From Diphasiastrum complanatum (Eukaryota; Streptophyta; Lycopodiopsida; Lycopodiales; Lycopodiaceae): a stretch of 64,000 nucleotides of DNA. The stretch is taken from NCBI GenBank assembly GCA_029204225.1, contig CM055113.1, positions 24,609,531 to 24,673,530 on the forward strand. Reading direction: 5' to 3'. Shown here piece by piece: positions 45,453 through 55,879 of this stretch. The notes under the pieces are model-generated. The model was not told the DNA's origin. It did no database searches and saw only the letters and a program-made list of their open reading frames with translations. Position 1 is the first letter of the stretch. Each line of letters opens with the position of its first letter. Position numbers and translations under genes: made by a program.

Positions 45453-46100
45453 AAAATTGTCAACTAGTAGTATTTTCCTAACTTGAGATTTTGTAGGCCT
45501 ATGGCCAAATAAGAGTTAGAGATAGGTTCATACATGTATGTAGAGGCCCAAAGTATGTGTACACTACTTTTGAGGTCACATTAATTAGAGGAGGTCGAGT
45601 GTGGAGCTCTTCTATTGGCTCATAATTTGGTGCATTCCTATTTGACCAAATTTCTAGGTAGATGGGTGAATCCTATTGGACCCCAATTTTAGCCTATCAT
45701 AAGACAAGTGGCCAAGAGGCACTATGGCTGCTATAAATAGCCATCTCCACGAGTATGTACACATCTCATTTTCATTCTATTGAATGAATGTTATGCTCTT
45801 TGAAGATCCATCTTCTTCTCTCTCACTTTTTTGTTCATATCTTTCATTCTAGCCACTAGAATTGTGATTTCTTTGTTGCTATGGCTTCACACGTGTGAAA
45901 TGCAGGTTGTAGGCTCTGAAGTACGGACAGGGACAGCAAGTTTCTGTTTGTGGAAGCTTATGATCAGATTTTGATGTTTAGTTGATGTTTAGTATGCTTA
46001 ACATCACAATTTCTATCATTTTTTCAATCTAGATGTGCATAACTTCCATGGCCAAGATCTTTATGAAACTTTAGCATCTTTTGGATCTGAGTTTTTCACA
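45448..46100 (+). repeat. 3' LTR of the intact copia
   Basis: 653 bp, same length and edges as the 5' LTR, with two substitutions seen by eye. Followed by ATTA and the resumed LARD sequence. Confidence 0.95.
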
Positions 46101-48048
46101 ATTAACTGGTGACAGAGGCCTTTCTTTGAAATGTTCGCCCCTGTCGCTTCTGACTTTCGACTTTGGAACTCCTTTGAGCTCCTGATTTGTCCTTGATGTA
46201 CTTTGTGTTGAGCTCCCTAAGCTCTAGATTTGTTCAGTTCCGCACAGGTATCACGGCTCCCTGAGCCGAAGGATTTATCGTTTGATTGCCCACTTTATGG
46301 TCCAGTCCGTGCCTTGTTGCTTCTGCACCTTGATTTCTCTCCTTGTCCCAGTCTGATCTTGATACTTTTCCATCTTGGCTCTTTAAGGTAGGCAAAGATT
46401 GAGTACTCTGCAATGCACCTCTCACTTAGCTTGAAGTAGCTCTTTGAATCAGCCCAAATGTAACCATTGACCTCGTGGAAAGCCAAAGGGTCGCACCAGT
46501 TTGATCCGCATCCAAACTATCTCTTCGCGTTTGTTTGAAGCACCATGTCCGTCGCGCAAAACTTGACTTTCACAATTCCATCACTGGTAAGTTGTCTCAC
46601 AGTCAAAACAAGAAGTGTACATCGAGCTTGGCTTCAAGTAGCTCTCTTTGAATCAGACACATGCACCCAGAGTTTGCACTAGTCCGATCTCAACACGAAT
46701 TGTCCCTTAGCATCCGTTCAAAATACCAAGTCTCTCATGCAAGACTCAACTTTCACAGTTCCTTCATTGATCAGCTGCCTTACACGTAACACAAGCCAGC
46801 GTACTCATATGTTTCCTCATCATTGCTGGTCCAGAGAAAGCCTATAACAAACTTTCCTTTCCACAACAAAAACTTGTCAACTTATTAGGTCCAAAGTTTG
46901 CCAGTCTCCTCGTGTGAGTATGGCTAGGTCACCTTGAATTTGCCCCCATTTTTTATCAACTTCATTCAAAATTTGCCCCAAGAGAGAGGTGTGTGTGATA
47001 GTTCCCCTCCACTTATAAAATCAGCTGATCGGACTTAGAGTAGAGTTGTTCGGACAAAAAGCCTTTCCAACACTTTGCTTCCCATCTGCTAGAATTATGG
47101 CTCGATCCAACTTGTTGCCAATCTCTGAAGAGGATCCTAGTCTTTTACCCTTTGAGGAAAAACCCAACTGATACTGGATATCACCCATGCTCAGTGAGTT
47201 TCAGTTCCTAAGGTGGCCGTCCCAAAATGAAGACCAACCGCTATAGAAGATCTCCCCTGAAATTGCCCTTTTCAACTTTTGACTTCCTGCTTGCGTCTGG
47301 TGGGCATTGTCGCAAATGAAACTAACCCAAGAAACAGGCTAGTCATCCATCCTTTGCAAACATTGAGTCATTTCGCTGTCGTTCACGTGCGAGTACTTGA
47401 ACTGCAAATCCGACGCACAGATTCTGGATATCGCCCATGCTCAGTGAGTTTCAGTTCCGAAGGTGGCCGTCCCAAAATGAAGACCAACTGCTCCATAGAA
47501 GATCTCCCCTGAAATGGCCCTTTCCAACTTTTGACTTCCTGCTTGCGTCTGGTGGGCGTTGTCACAATGAAACTAACCCAAGAAACAGGCTAGCCATCCA
47601 TCCTTTGCAAACATTGAGTCGTTTCGTTGTCATTCACATGTGAGTACTTGAACTGCAAATCCGCCCCACAGATTCTGTAGTCCTCTTTGTTTGATGGTAT
47701 CAGCCTTCAAAAGAAAAGGTTCCTTCTCGAGCCATCAACTCCTTGTATCACAAGCAATCATGCAAACGAGGCAAAGCACGAGTACTAAGACTCACCACGA
47801 ATACATACAAGTAAGACACTCAGGCAGGTTTACTAACAAGTAACAAAGACAAGGTCCCCCTTTGAGATGGTCCTGCCAACGGACCTTTGCCTGGCCGCGC
47901 CCATACAAATTGATCACGGAATCAGCCCACATAGGACACCCCTCCAACTATCCGTGCTTTCACCATTAAGCAGCACATTGCCTCAATCACGCCCCACCAC
48001 TTTTTGGTTGATAGCCCTTATAGCTAAACGATCGGTAGCTATCCCGCA
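46101..48048 (-). repeat. LARD internal region, second part (truncated at its 5' side)
   Basis: Resumes the minus-strand element interrupted at 40239 and matches 55010-56955 of the complete element in reverse complement, including the internal tandem duplication of about 250 bp (47200-47700). The match ends near GCACC at 48048, so the PBS and 5' LTR of this copy are lost. The small frames inside are not conserved as proteins. Confidence 0.85.
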
Positions 48049-48072
48049 CCTCCAGTCCATCAGTACATAATT

Positions 48073-49440
48073 TTAGCCAATACTCTTTTTTTGTTTTTGA
48101 TTCTTGTAGATCATGTCTGGCAGAATACTGTCTTTGTCACCCACCAAGTGTTTCCATATTGATTCACCCACATTTTTGGATATGTGCATAGGATCAAGCA
48201 AGTGATTGATCAAAAAGTTATTCCAATATGGTAAACAATGAAAGATGGATAGTCTTTTCATACCATTGATTGGCTTAGTCTCGGATTCAATCCAAAGTTT
48301 GTGCCAATCTGCCACAGACATTCTCTTTGGAGGCATTCTTGTTTCTGATCTTCCTCCAAAGCCTCTTCTATGAGCATTTCTAAATGGATGATTTTCATCA
48401 TGCAAGTACTTGCGATGATTTTCATACACAATTGTGTTTAAATGACATGAGTGGCGAGCATCAATATTTGGTCCACAAATGAGACACGCGTGATATCCAG
48501 AAGCTGTAAAACCTAAAAGAATCAAATCCAATTCGTGTTATAAATAGAATTCTTTTAAAGAATAAATATTGCATGCATAAAAAATAAATATAGAAACATT
48601 ACAAGTGATTTCATTTTATAGTCACCTAAACAATCGCCCAATCCTAGGTAGTCATGCATAGTCCACATTAAAATTGCATGCAACAAAAATGTTTTGTCTT
48701 GAAGTGGACGTGAGATGTCATATGCTTGGACTCCCTTCCATAGTAGTTCTAGTTCTTGAATCAATGGTGCAAAGTAGATATCCATATTTTTTACTTTATG
48801 TTTTCCAGGAATTAGAAGTGCTAGCATGAGATGTCCTTTTTTAATGCTTAGCCAAGGTGGAATGTTATAGTTGACCAACACCACTGGCCAAGTAGACCAC
48901 GTGCTTGACATTTTTCCAAAGGAATTAACCCCGTCCGTTGCAAGTCCCTCACCTCTTGTCTCTAACATAGTGTTTCCTTCTGGGAGTAGTTTGCACAATA
49001 ACCTGTACATAATGAAATGAATTTTCATAATATAAAGATCATTTAGCCAACTAAAACATTTGACTTGAACAACACATCTATTAAATTCTTTAAAAAAAAT
49101 CTCAATCTTATTTACCCAAATAAGGATGTAACACTTGTATCACTCCATTTATATTTTGCTTGGAGGTTCAATATAAGCAACGAAGCGGCCAAACGAGATG
49201 TCTTTGCTCCAGGATATAATGGTGTGTTTGATTCTTCTCTCAATTTTTTTTCTTCGGCACTAATAAATGATTCACTATCATGTTCAGTGCATTCTTCCAC
49301 ATCATGATGCTCATAGACGTTATTTATCAAGTTGTTCATGATTTCAACTTCATCTTGAATGCAAAAATCATTTTCAGCACTTGATCTTGATTCTGAAGAA
49401 GAGGAAGAAGAAGATCAAGGCTGATTCTCATACGCTCATG
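48073..49440 (-). pseudogene. CACTA (En/Spm) TNP2-like transposase, internally deleted, three exons
   Basis: Minus-strand exons read a TNP2/Transposase_21 protein. Exon A (about 49440-49116) has the acidic lead-in and LYPGAKTSRLAA plus KYKWSDTS; exon B (49002-48626) has LLCKLLPEGN, GLATDGVNSFGKM, WPVVLVNYNIPPW and LALLIPGKHK; exon C (48512-48073) has GFTASGYHACLICG, LPYWNNFLINHLLDPMHI. Introns 49115-49003 and 48625-48513 both have GT-AG ends, are both 113 bp, and join the frames correctly (SLF-GLLCKLLPEGN and GDCL-GFTASGY). Compared with the family, about 120 residues are missing between the LPEGN motif and GLATDG, and the C-terminus is lost at the junction with LARD DNA. The protein would bind CACTA ends and cut/join them; this copy is not functional. 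Confidence 0.85.
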
Positions 49441-49444
49441 ACGT

Positions 49445-49683
49445 GATAGTTGATTTATGTGCGGCCCATCGTATGCCAATCTTGTTTTGGATATGGAGTG
49501 ACTGTTATAATCGTCACTAGAGCTAGATGACAATTCATAGTCCTTCAAACATGGAAAACAAATTAACATATAAGATTGTCATTCATGAAAATTAAAACTA
49601 AAATTAAGACATGCAAATCAAACACTATATCTTAAATTAAGGCATGCAATATGAAATATAAAAAAAAAAAATTAATTTGATAT
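49445..49683 (-). other. Linker between SET-like region and TNP2 exons
   Basis: A minus-strand frame (49569-49336) reads a Ser/Asp-rich stretch (YELSSSSSDDYNSHS) and the motif QLSRHERMRISLDLLL. An acceptor-like TTTGAAG precedes it near 49555 and AT-rich DNA lies at 49575-49680, so it may be a further exon of the same transcription unit. No domain is recognised. Confidence 0.35.
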
Positions 49684-51282
49684 TCACAAGGTACATGCTT
49701 GAGTTTGGCTCAAAGCCTTTTGTACACATCTTGGAAGAGGGCGATTGAAGCTATATTTGATGAATAGCTCTTCACCACATTTAATGGGCCTTATCTCACA
49801 TACCATTATGTATGTACTTTTTGAGTTCCTAGAAAAGTATTCTTCCTTTCCATTTGTGTGTTCCTCAAAATCACAATTAGTTAATGAAGGGTGCCCAATG
49901 GAACTATTTATGTATGCAACAATATTGTCATATTTTCTGGACGCCCATAAATGTACATACGATGTGATTTCAAAACATTCTCTCCTTGCACGCGTCGCTC
50001 TTCCAAAGAACAAGCATTGGCATTCAAGCCATAAACCTACATTCTCCATTGGTGATGACATAGATCCTACCAATCACCCCAATTGTATTGAGGTCCTGCA
50101 TCAGGCATTAACGTGACAACACTATTCAAGGGGACATCAATGCTAGTCAAAAAAAATAAACCTAGTCCCGCATTAGGAAAGTGCTCACTTGGCTTGATCA
50201 TGTACATATGACCCCAATATGAAAATGATGTTCCACATAATGGTAGTGGTACTCTATCAGGCCAACATGAATATTTCTTTCTATCAAAGGGCTTAACCAA
50301 TGCTTCTAGGTAGGGAGGAAGGGGAGACTCAATCAATGAATTTAAAACATTCTTGGATAAGTCAACAGTACGTAAATTTGGTTGTTCATTTTCAAATCTT
50401 GTCAAAATGCGTCCAGGTCGTGTTCTTTTTTTTAATGGAGTAAATCTAGATGGGATAGGAAGAAGAGAAAATTCTATACAAGGTATGTGAGGTGATGTGG
50501 GATGGATAGAATCGATGTGAGGTGTCGTGGGATGGATAGAATCGATATGAGATGTCATGAGATAAATAGAATCGATGTGTGGTGACATCGTGAAATGAAT
50601 AGAATCCATAGTAGAATTTGTGTGAGGTGTTGTGGGATGGATAGAATCGATGTGAGGTGTCATGGGATGGATAGAATCGATGTGAGGTGTCATGAGATAG
50701 ATAGAATCGATGTGTGGTGACATCGTGGAATGAATAGAATCCATAGTAGAATTTTTGTGAGGTGTTCTGGGATGGATAGAATCCATGTGAGGTGTCATGG
50801 GATGAATAGAATCTATGTGTGGTGATATCGTGGGATTCCATGGAAAGATCTATGTGAGGTGTGGTGGAGTGAGTGACGTGCAAAATGGAAAGATGCATAA
50901 CTTCCACATCATGAGGTGTGTAGTGACTAGTGACATCATTATGATCATCAACAAGATCTTCGTCTAATGCCAAAGATGATCCAAAATCGATAATTCTTAT
51001 CTTGTTGATAAGAATGTCAATCGACGTGTTATAAGACATTGACACCAATGTATTATTCTACAAGAGTGAAACATTACACAAGCATTAGTTTTTTTTTTTT
51101 TAAATTATAAATATGTGTATGATAAGAATAGTACTAAATAGTCAAAATGTACCTCCAAATCCACATCGGGCTCCTCAATGTGCTTTGCAAACTTCCACAG
51201 ATGTTGCGCCACTTTTCGTCTTTCTCGAATTTTCAATCCTTTGCATTGTTTGCACTTGCAATATATCTTTTCATTGTACCTC
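49684..51282 (-). pseudogene. CxCxxC-finger, tandem-repeat and SET-like domain region of the CACTA transcription unit
   Basis: Reading 5' to 3' on the minus strand: an exon 51281-51153 flanked by consensus splice sites encodes YCKCKQCKG followed by VAQHL, like the transposase-associated finger of TNP2 proteins. A phase-0 exon from 51058 adds an acidic stretch (LALDEDLVDDHNDV), then about 12 copies of a 10-residue repeat (MTPHIDSIHP). The frame next gives GLGLFFLTSIDVPLNS and, after a 1-nt shift near 50073, YINSSIGHPSLTNCDF and IRPIKCGEELFIKYSF. The last three match the order of SET-domain motifs (GLGLF, the Asn...Asn-Cys turn, GEEL...Y). At least two frameshifts (near 50830 and 50073) break it. 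SET proteins methylate lysines; the function here is inference. The region lies directly 5' of the TNP2 exons on the same strand. Confidence 0.55.
50470..50850 (-). repeat. 30-bp minisatellite coding for a 10-residue repeat
   Basis: About 12 imperfect 30-bp units (core GGATAGAATCGATGTGAGGT on the plus strand), some expanded by a 60-bp higher-order variant containing CATAGTAGAATT. The unit length is a multiple of three, so two frames stay open throughout: one reads MTPHIDSIHP and leads to the SET-like part, the other reads SHDTSHRFYP and stops at 50446. The first unit has a 7-bp deletion that switches frame. Confidence 0.85.
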
Positions 51283-51394
51283 TATTGATACTAATTTCAT
51301 TTTACAATTACAAAAATAATTAGCTTAATGTTACAAGCTAATTTATATGTGTATAAATATAGTCCTAAGTTTTAAACAAATAATTATATAGTAC

Positions 51395-51682
51395 CTGCGA
51401 TTTAGGTCGAGGCTGGGCACCAGAAGTTGATGACGATGATGTTTCACTAAGTCTTTGCTCAAGCATTTGTGCTCTTTTTTGTGATTTCATTTTGTAATAG
51501 AATTGCATCTTCTTTAACTTTTTGCTATCTTGTGGAGGCGGCGTGCTTTAAACAATCGTAGAAAAAAAAACAAAAAAGTTATATTCAACACACAATGCTG
51601 CAAATCCAAATGTTAAGTACATAATATCTATTGTACATTTATAATATATACCTATTTCGAGAGATTTCCTAATCGAAGACAT
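51395..51682 (-). other. Possible first exons of the CACTA unit
   Basis: An exon-like stretch (51545-51395) encodes PPPQDSKKLKKMQFYYKMKS and a Ser-rich tail, ending in a donor site CAG/GTAC that joins in phase 0 to the finger exon at 51281. An ATG at 51682 starts a short reading frame (MSSIRKSLEI) further upstream, but its splice to the next exon does not keep frame, so the true start is unknown. No CACTA terminal repeat was found at the boundary near 51775. Confidence 0.4.
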
Positions 51683-51774
51683 ATTCGCTAATGAACGATT
51701 AAATTTTATCACTTTTTTAACAAGAATGTTAATGTATTGACAAAATACACTTGTCAAAATATACTGTTAAAATT

Positions 51775-53060
51775 GATATGTTGATTTCCCGAACTGTGGT
51801 GAGAATAGGCCAATCAATAACCCTCTGGATACGATCGGCCTCAATCTCCACTCCCCGTTTGGAAATCTTATGCCCCAAGTAGGACAATTCCTTCGCAAAA
51901 AAAGTCATACATAGACTCTTTGGCAAAGAGCTTTTCCCTTCTTAGGATGTCCCAAACAAGTCTTACTGAACACTAGGATATCATCTAAGAATACCACTAC
52001 AAATCTTTCCAAATATGGCCTGAACAAATCGTTCATCATCTATTGGAAAGTTGCCGGTGCATTGGTCAAAGCAAAAGGCAACACCAAAAATTCGTAGTGA
52101 CCAAAGCGAGTTCAAAATCCGATTTTTGGTATATCTTCTGTCTTAATGCATACCTGATGGAATCCCGACCTTATAATTATCTTGGTAAAGTACCCAGCAC
52201 CACCAAGATAATCTATTAGGTCATCCATCTGTGGCAGAGGATATCTATTCTTAATGGTTACCTTGTTCAATTTCTTTACTTTTAATGCACTTAAGGTCAT
52301 TAGGTCCAAAGACTAAAGAACTAAGGACAAAATACATCCATCTCATTACTTCGAGATAGATTACCTGAGGTAGAAGCTGGTTATTTGACGCAATTCCGTG
52401 CAAGGTGACCCTTGCCATTGCACTTGAAGCACAGGTTCTTCTTACGAGCTTCAGCTTTATCAATGCCACCTTGATGGTTTTTAAAGTTTTTCTTGGTTTT
52501 CTTAAGATTCTTGGAATTGGGATGTGTTTCACTAACAGCTTCCCTATCCCCCCTCTTAAATTGAAAACCTTTTTTCTACTTATTAGGTTGTTGACCCCTA
52601 AGTGGCTTAGGTGTCTCATCAAGGTATTTTGCAGGTTTAATAGCATCTTCTAGGGTTTTTGGATTGTCCCTATGAACACCCACCTGATAATCTTTTGGTA
52701 ACATCAATAAACATTAACATTTGTACCTTATGTGGAACGTCACTATAAAGTGGATTCAGGTACTCATGAAAATCTTGAATAAATTGTTCCAAACCTTTAT
52801 TCATTGATAAATGACTCAACTTTTGAAAGTGTTCATAGTCATCTAAAAGTGGTAGAAAATAATCCTGAAAAAGCTTGCAAAAATCATCCCATGTACAAGG
52901 TTGATTGCCCTTTGCAACTAAGTCATCCCACCAAACTAAGGCTCTTCCTTCAAGGAACACGGTGGCAGTGGATAACTTTTCAGATTCAAGGAATTGGTTC
53001 ATGGCAAAGTATTTATTCCAAACATTTAGCCAAGAACTTACCACTTGTAAGTTCCTATCC
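51775..53060 (-). pseudogene. Ty3/gypsy gag-pol fragment
   Basis: Minus strand. Gag (53044-52670) shows the Retrotrans_gag pattern (ALVWWDDLVAKG, WDDFCKLFQDYF, SMNKGLEQFIQDF). A zinc knuckle reads CFKCNGKGHLARNC near 52430. RT follows directly (52309-51940) with YPLPQMDDLIDYLGGAGYF, ALTNAPATFQ and FLDDILVFS, then the start of the next region, ELSYLGHKISKRGVEI (51895-51850), truncated at about 51775. The protease and the start of RT are missing between the knuckle and RT, and frames change several times. It is the only gypsy element recognised in the window. Confidence 0.88.
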
Positions 53061-53395
53061 CCTTCTCCCCCTTAAACACTTTTACGGGAGATGGAACTAC
53101 ATGCTTCTTCTGATTGGCTAACCTAGACTCTAACTTTTGCCCTTTTTGATTAGTTTCGTGCATTCCACCGGAGAGAGGAGAGAGAACGTGCATTCCACCG
53201 GAGAGAGGAGAGAGAAAGTGAATTCCACCGGAGAGAGGAGAGAGAATGATAGATTCATAAGAAAGAGAAAATTGGATGGACATTATGCTCTTCGAGGTGG
53301 TCCCAAAATACAAAGGACACCTGAGCACAAGGCATTACGTGAATGAATCTGCATTTGCGACTAATTTTTCAGCGTTAAGGAAAGAGCAAGGGTAG
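53061..53395. repeat. Flank of the LARD insertion, with a triple 30-bp repeat
   Basis: 53159-53188, 53189-53218 and 53219-53248 are three copies of a 30-bp unit (CATTCCACCGGAGAGAGGAG...). From about 53331 (TTACGTGAATGAATCTGC) to 53395 the sequence is a copy of 4150-4210 in repeat copy M, which identifies the insertion target as a member of that repeat. Confidence 0.8.
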
Positions 53396-54631
53396 TGTTG
53401 TAAAGCTACCTTTACAAGCTTTACTTCCGGCGCCATCGGCGCCAGCTATGTCCCCGGCGCCAGCAGCGCCCCTGCTGCTCCCGGCGCCAACGGCGCCGGC
53501 GCCGCTCCCGGCGCCACTGTGACCAGAATCCAGCCGGCGCCAAGTTCCTATGGCTGAAAATCTTTGTCGGTTCTAGCGAAGTCCAGAGAGCTCAGATCGA
53601 TGTGCAATCACCTCACACGATCTAGGCATGATTAAAGGAAGCCTGGGGATCAATAAAATCTAGAGAGAGAAAATAACTTTCTAGAAAGAGAAAATCCTAG
53701 AGAGAGAAATAACGTGCTTTACCAGCTTGGGTAGAGTGCTTGGTATGAGGGGGGGTGCCGAATCACACCAATACTATAGGGGAGTGCGGGTTGCGACTCA
53801 GGGCGAGCTCCAACCAAGTCTCAGCCTCCCTTGCTGGAATGTTGTCATGGCTCTCGCCTTGGCATGCTAGCGCCCCGGAGACTAGGGTCGGTGAAATGTA
53901 ACCTTCTCAAATTTGTCAATAAAGTGGGATTTTCCTCAAACTGACTCTGATTACCTTCTGGGTTTCAGTGTTCGGTAAAAGCGCCAGTTGTAAGGCCGCT
54001 TTCAAAATTTTTAACTTGGCACATAGCTGAGGGTCGTATCCCGGGACGCCAGCGGTATGCCGTCGGGAACATTCGGTCCGTGGCGCCAGCGGTATGCTGT
54101 CGGGACCATTTGGTCCAAGAACTGGTTGTTTTCATATCTGTCGCGGCTTGTGGTTCTGAGTGTTCCTTGCATGAACGTGAATGGGTTAAGCTCTTGGGGA
54201 ACGGGCTCTAACCTGTCGGCTGAGTTGGATGGCTTGCTTGGGTGGTTGTTACCTGTTTATGGCTGTCCAGTCTGGCATGGCGCCAGGTTGGCTTCCAGCG
54301 CTCGTGACGAAGCTTTCAGTTGGTTAAGTCTGATGTAAGTCAGACCGCTTGCTTGGAATGGATGTTACTCGTTTGTAACGAAGCTTCGAGTTGGTTAAGT
54401 TTGATGTATGTCAGGCGGCTTGCTTGGAGGGAAGTCACCCACGTCGGGACCCCCGATCTGGCATGGCGCCAGGTTGGATCTCAATGTTGGTTTTCGGAAT
54501 TTCAAGTTGGTTAAGTCTGATCGTTGTTGGCGAGTTGGCTGCTTGTATGTCAAGTGGGATTGGATGGCAAGAGTTGAAGGCTGGGAAGCTAAGTCGTGGT
54601 TCCCGGCTCCCTTTGGGATGCCTGCGCTACA
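53396..54631 (+). repeat. 5' LTR of the complete LARD
   Basis: 1236 bp from TGTTGTAAAG to GCGCTACA. Eight GGCGCC palindromes lie in the first 150 bp (53428-53541). Three or four diverged copies of an approximately 80-bp unit containing GTTGGTTAAGT and GCTTGCTTGG lie in the last 450 bp (54225-54550). Open frames in it are inconsistent between copies. Confidence 0.93.
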
Positions 54632-54633
54632 TG

Positions 54634-54645
54634 TGGTATCAGAGC
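54634..54645 (+). other. LARD primer-binding site
   Basis: TGGTATCAGAGC two bases after the LTR end, complementary to initiator tRNA-Met. Same site as in the copia elements. Confidence 0.9.
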
Positions 54646-54714
54646 CGACTGGCCGGTCAGCTATGCGGATCTCACGGAAATGGCCACGGTTTGGGGTTCA
54701 TCAAGACAACTGTT

Positions 54715-55100
54715 GTGCTGCCCACAGTGTAAGCACGGGTGCGTCCCCGGTCGGGGTGGTCGGCAGAACGGGGGACTTGATGAGTCAAAGTGCTGCCCTT
54801 AAGGTGTAAGCACGGTCAGTTCTCACGGTCCGGGCCTGGCGCTGTCTGCACGTAGGACGGATGAGGCAAAGTGCTGCCTAGGGAGGTGAAAGCACGGTCT
54901 GTACCTTGTGGGGTGCGGGGCGACATATTCGAACTATACGGGATAACCATTGATACAGAGATGCTGCTCGAATTCGGGTGTAAAGCACGGGTGGTTAGCT
55001 GCCGGTGCGGGATAGCTGCCGATCGTTTAGCTATAAGGGCTATCGACCAAAATGTGGTGGGGCGTGACTGAGGCAATGTGCTGCTTAATGGTGAAAGCAC
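54715..55100 (+). promoter_or_regulatory. Series of five GTGCT...AGCAC hairpin units after the PBS
   Basis: GTGCT / AGCAC pairs at 54715/54732, 54790/54809, 54871/54891 and 55078/55096, plus an imperfect one (ATGCT at 54961, AGCAC at 54984). Each loop is similar (GCTGCC... then GTGTAA or GTGAAA), spaced 75-117 bp. Position right after the PBS suggests an RNA signal such as packaging or dimerisation; this is inference. Confidence 0.5.
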
Positions 55101-55377
55101 GGATAGTTGGAGGGGTGTCCTATGTGGGCTGATTCTGTGATCGATTTGTATGGGCGCAGCCAGGCAAAGGTCCGTTGGCAGGACCATCTCAAAGGGGGAC
55201 CTTGCCTTTGTTACTTGTTAGTAAACCTGCCTGAGTGTCTTACTTGTACGTATTCGTGGTGAGTCTTAGTACTCGTGCTTTGCCTGGTTTGCATGATTGC
55301 TTGTGATACAAGGAGCTGATGGCTCGAGAAGGAACCTTTTCTTTTGAAGGCTGATACCATCAAACAAAGAGGACTAC

Positions 55378-55879
55378 AGAATCTGTGGGGCGGATTTGAA
55401 GTTCAAGTACTCACACGTGAACGACAACGAAACGACTCAATGTTTGCAAAGGATGGATGGCTAGCTTGTTTCTTGGGTTAGTTTCATTTGCGACAACGCA
55501 CACCAGATGCAAGCAGGAAGTCAAAAGTTGGAAAGGGCCATTTCAGGGGAGATCTTCTATGGAGCAGTTGGTCTTCATTTTGGGACGGCCACCTTCGGAA
55601 CTGAAACTCACTGAGCATGGGCGATATCCAGAATCTGTGCGTCGGATTTGCAGTTCAAGTACTCGCACGTGAACGACAACGAAATGACTCAATGTTTGCA
55701 AAGGATGGATGACTAGCCTGTTTCTTGGGTTAGTTTCATTTGCGACAACGCCCACCAGACGCAAGCAGGAAGTCAAAAGTTGGAAAGGGCAATTTCAGGG
55801 GAGATCTTCTATAGCAGTTGGTCTTCATTTTGGGACGGCCACCTTCGGAACTGAAACTCACTGAGCATGGGTGATATCC
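55378..55879 (+). repeat. Tandem duplication of about 250 bp inside the LARD
   Basis: AGAATCTGTG begins at 55378 and 55630; the two units (252 and 250 bp) are highly similar throughout. The same doubling is present in the minus-strand copy at 47200-47700, so it belongs to the family. Confidence 0.85.

Larger units (their letters stand above)
40240..46100 (+). mobile_element. Complete young Ty1/copia retrotransposon
   Basis: Structure: 5' LTR 40240-40892, primer-binding site 40893-40904, leader, single gag-pol ORF 41502-45452, purine tract, 3' LTR 45448-46100. Target-site duplication ATTA at 40236-40239 and 46101-46104 (the empty site reads CCTTATTAACTGG at 22320 and 61276). The two 653-bp LTRs differ, by eye, at only two positions (40306/45514 and 40638/45846), which indicates a very recent insertion. 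All cis elements and enzymatic motifs are present, so it is potentially autonomous. It lies inside a LARD element and splits it. Confidence 0.96.

Noticed and set aside
46234-46486. Short conserved frames inside LARD interiors (also 56570-56822 and 47279-47643)
   Set aside because: Conserved only because the element copies are young; overlapping frames are conserved equally well and none matches a known protein.
50446-51048. 200-codon frame reading SHDTSHRFYP repeats
   Set aside because: It is the alternative frame of the minisatellite. The frame that continues into the SET-like region is the more likely ancestral one, and the switch is explained by a 7-bp deletion in the first unit.
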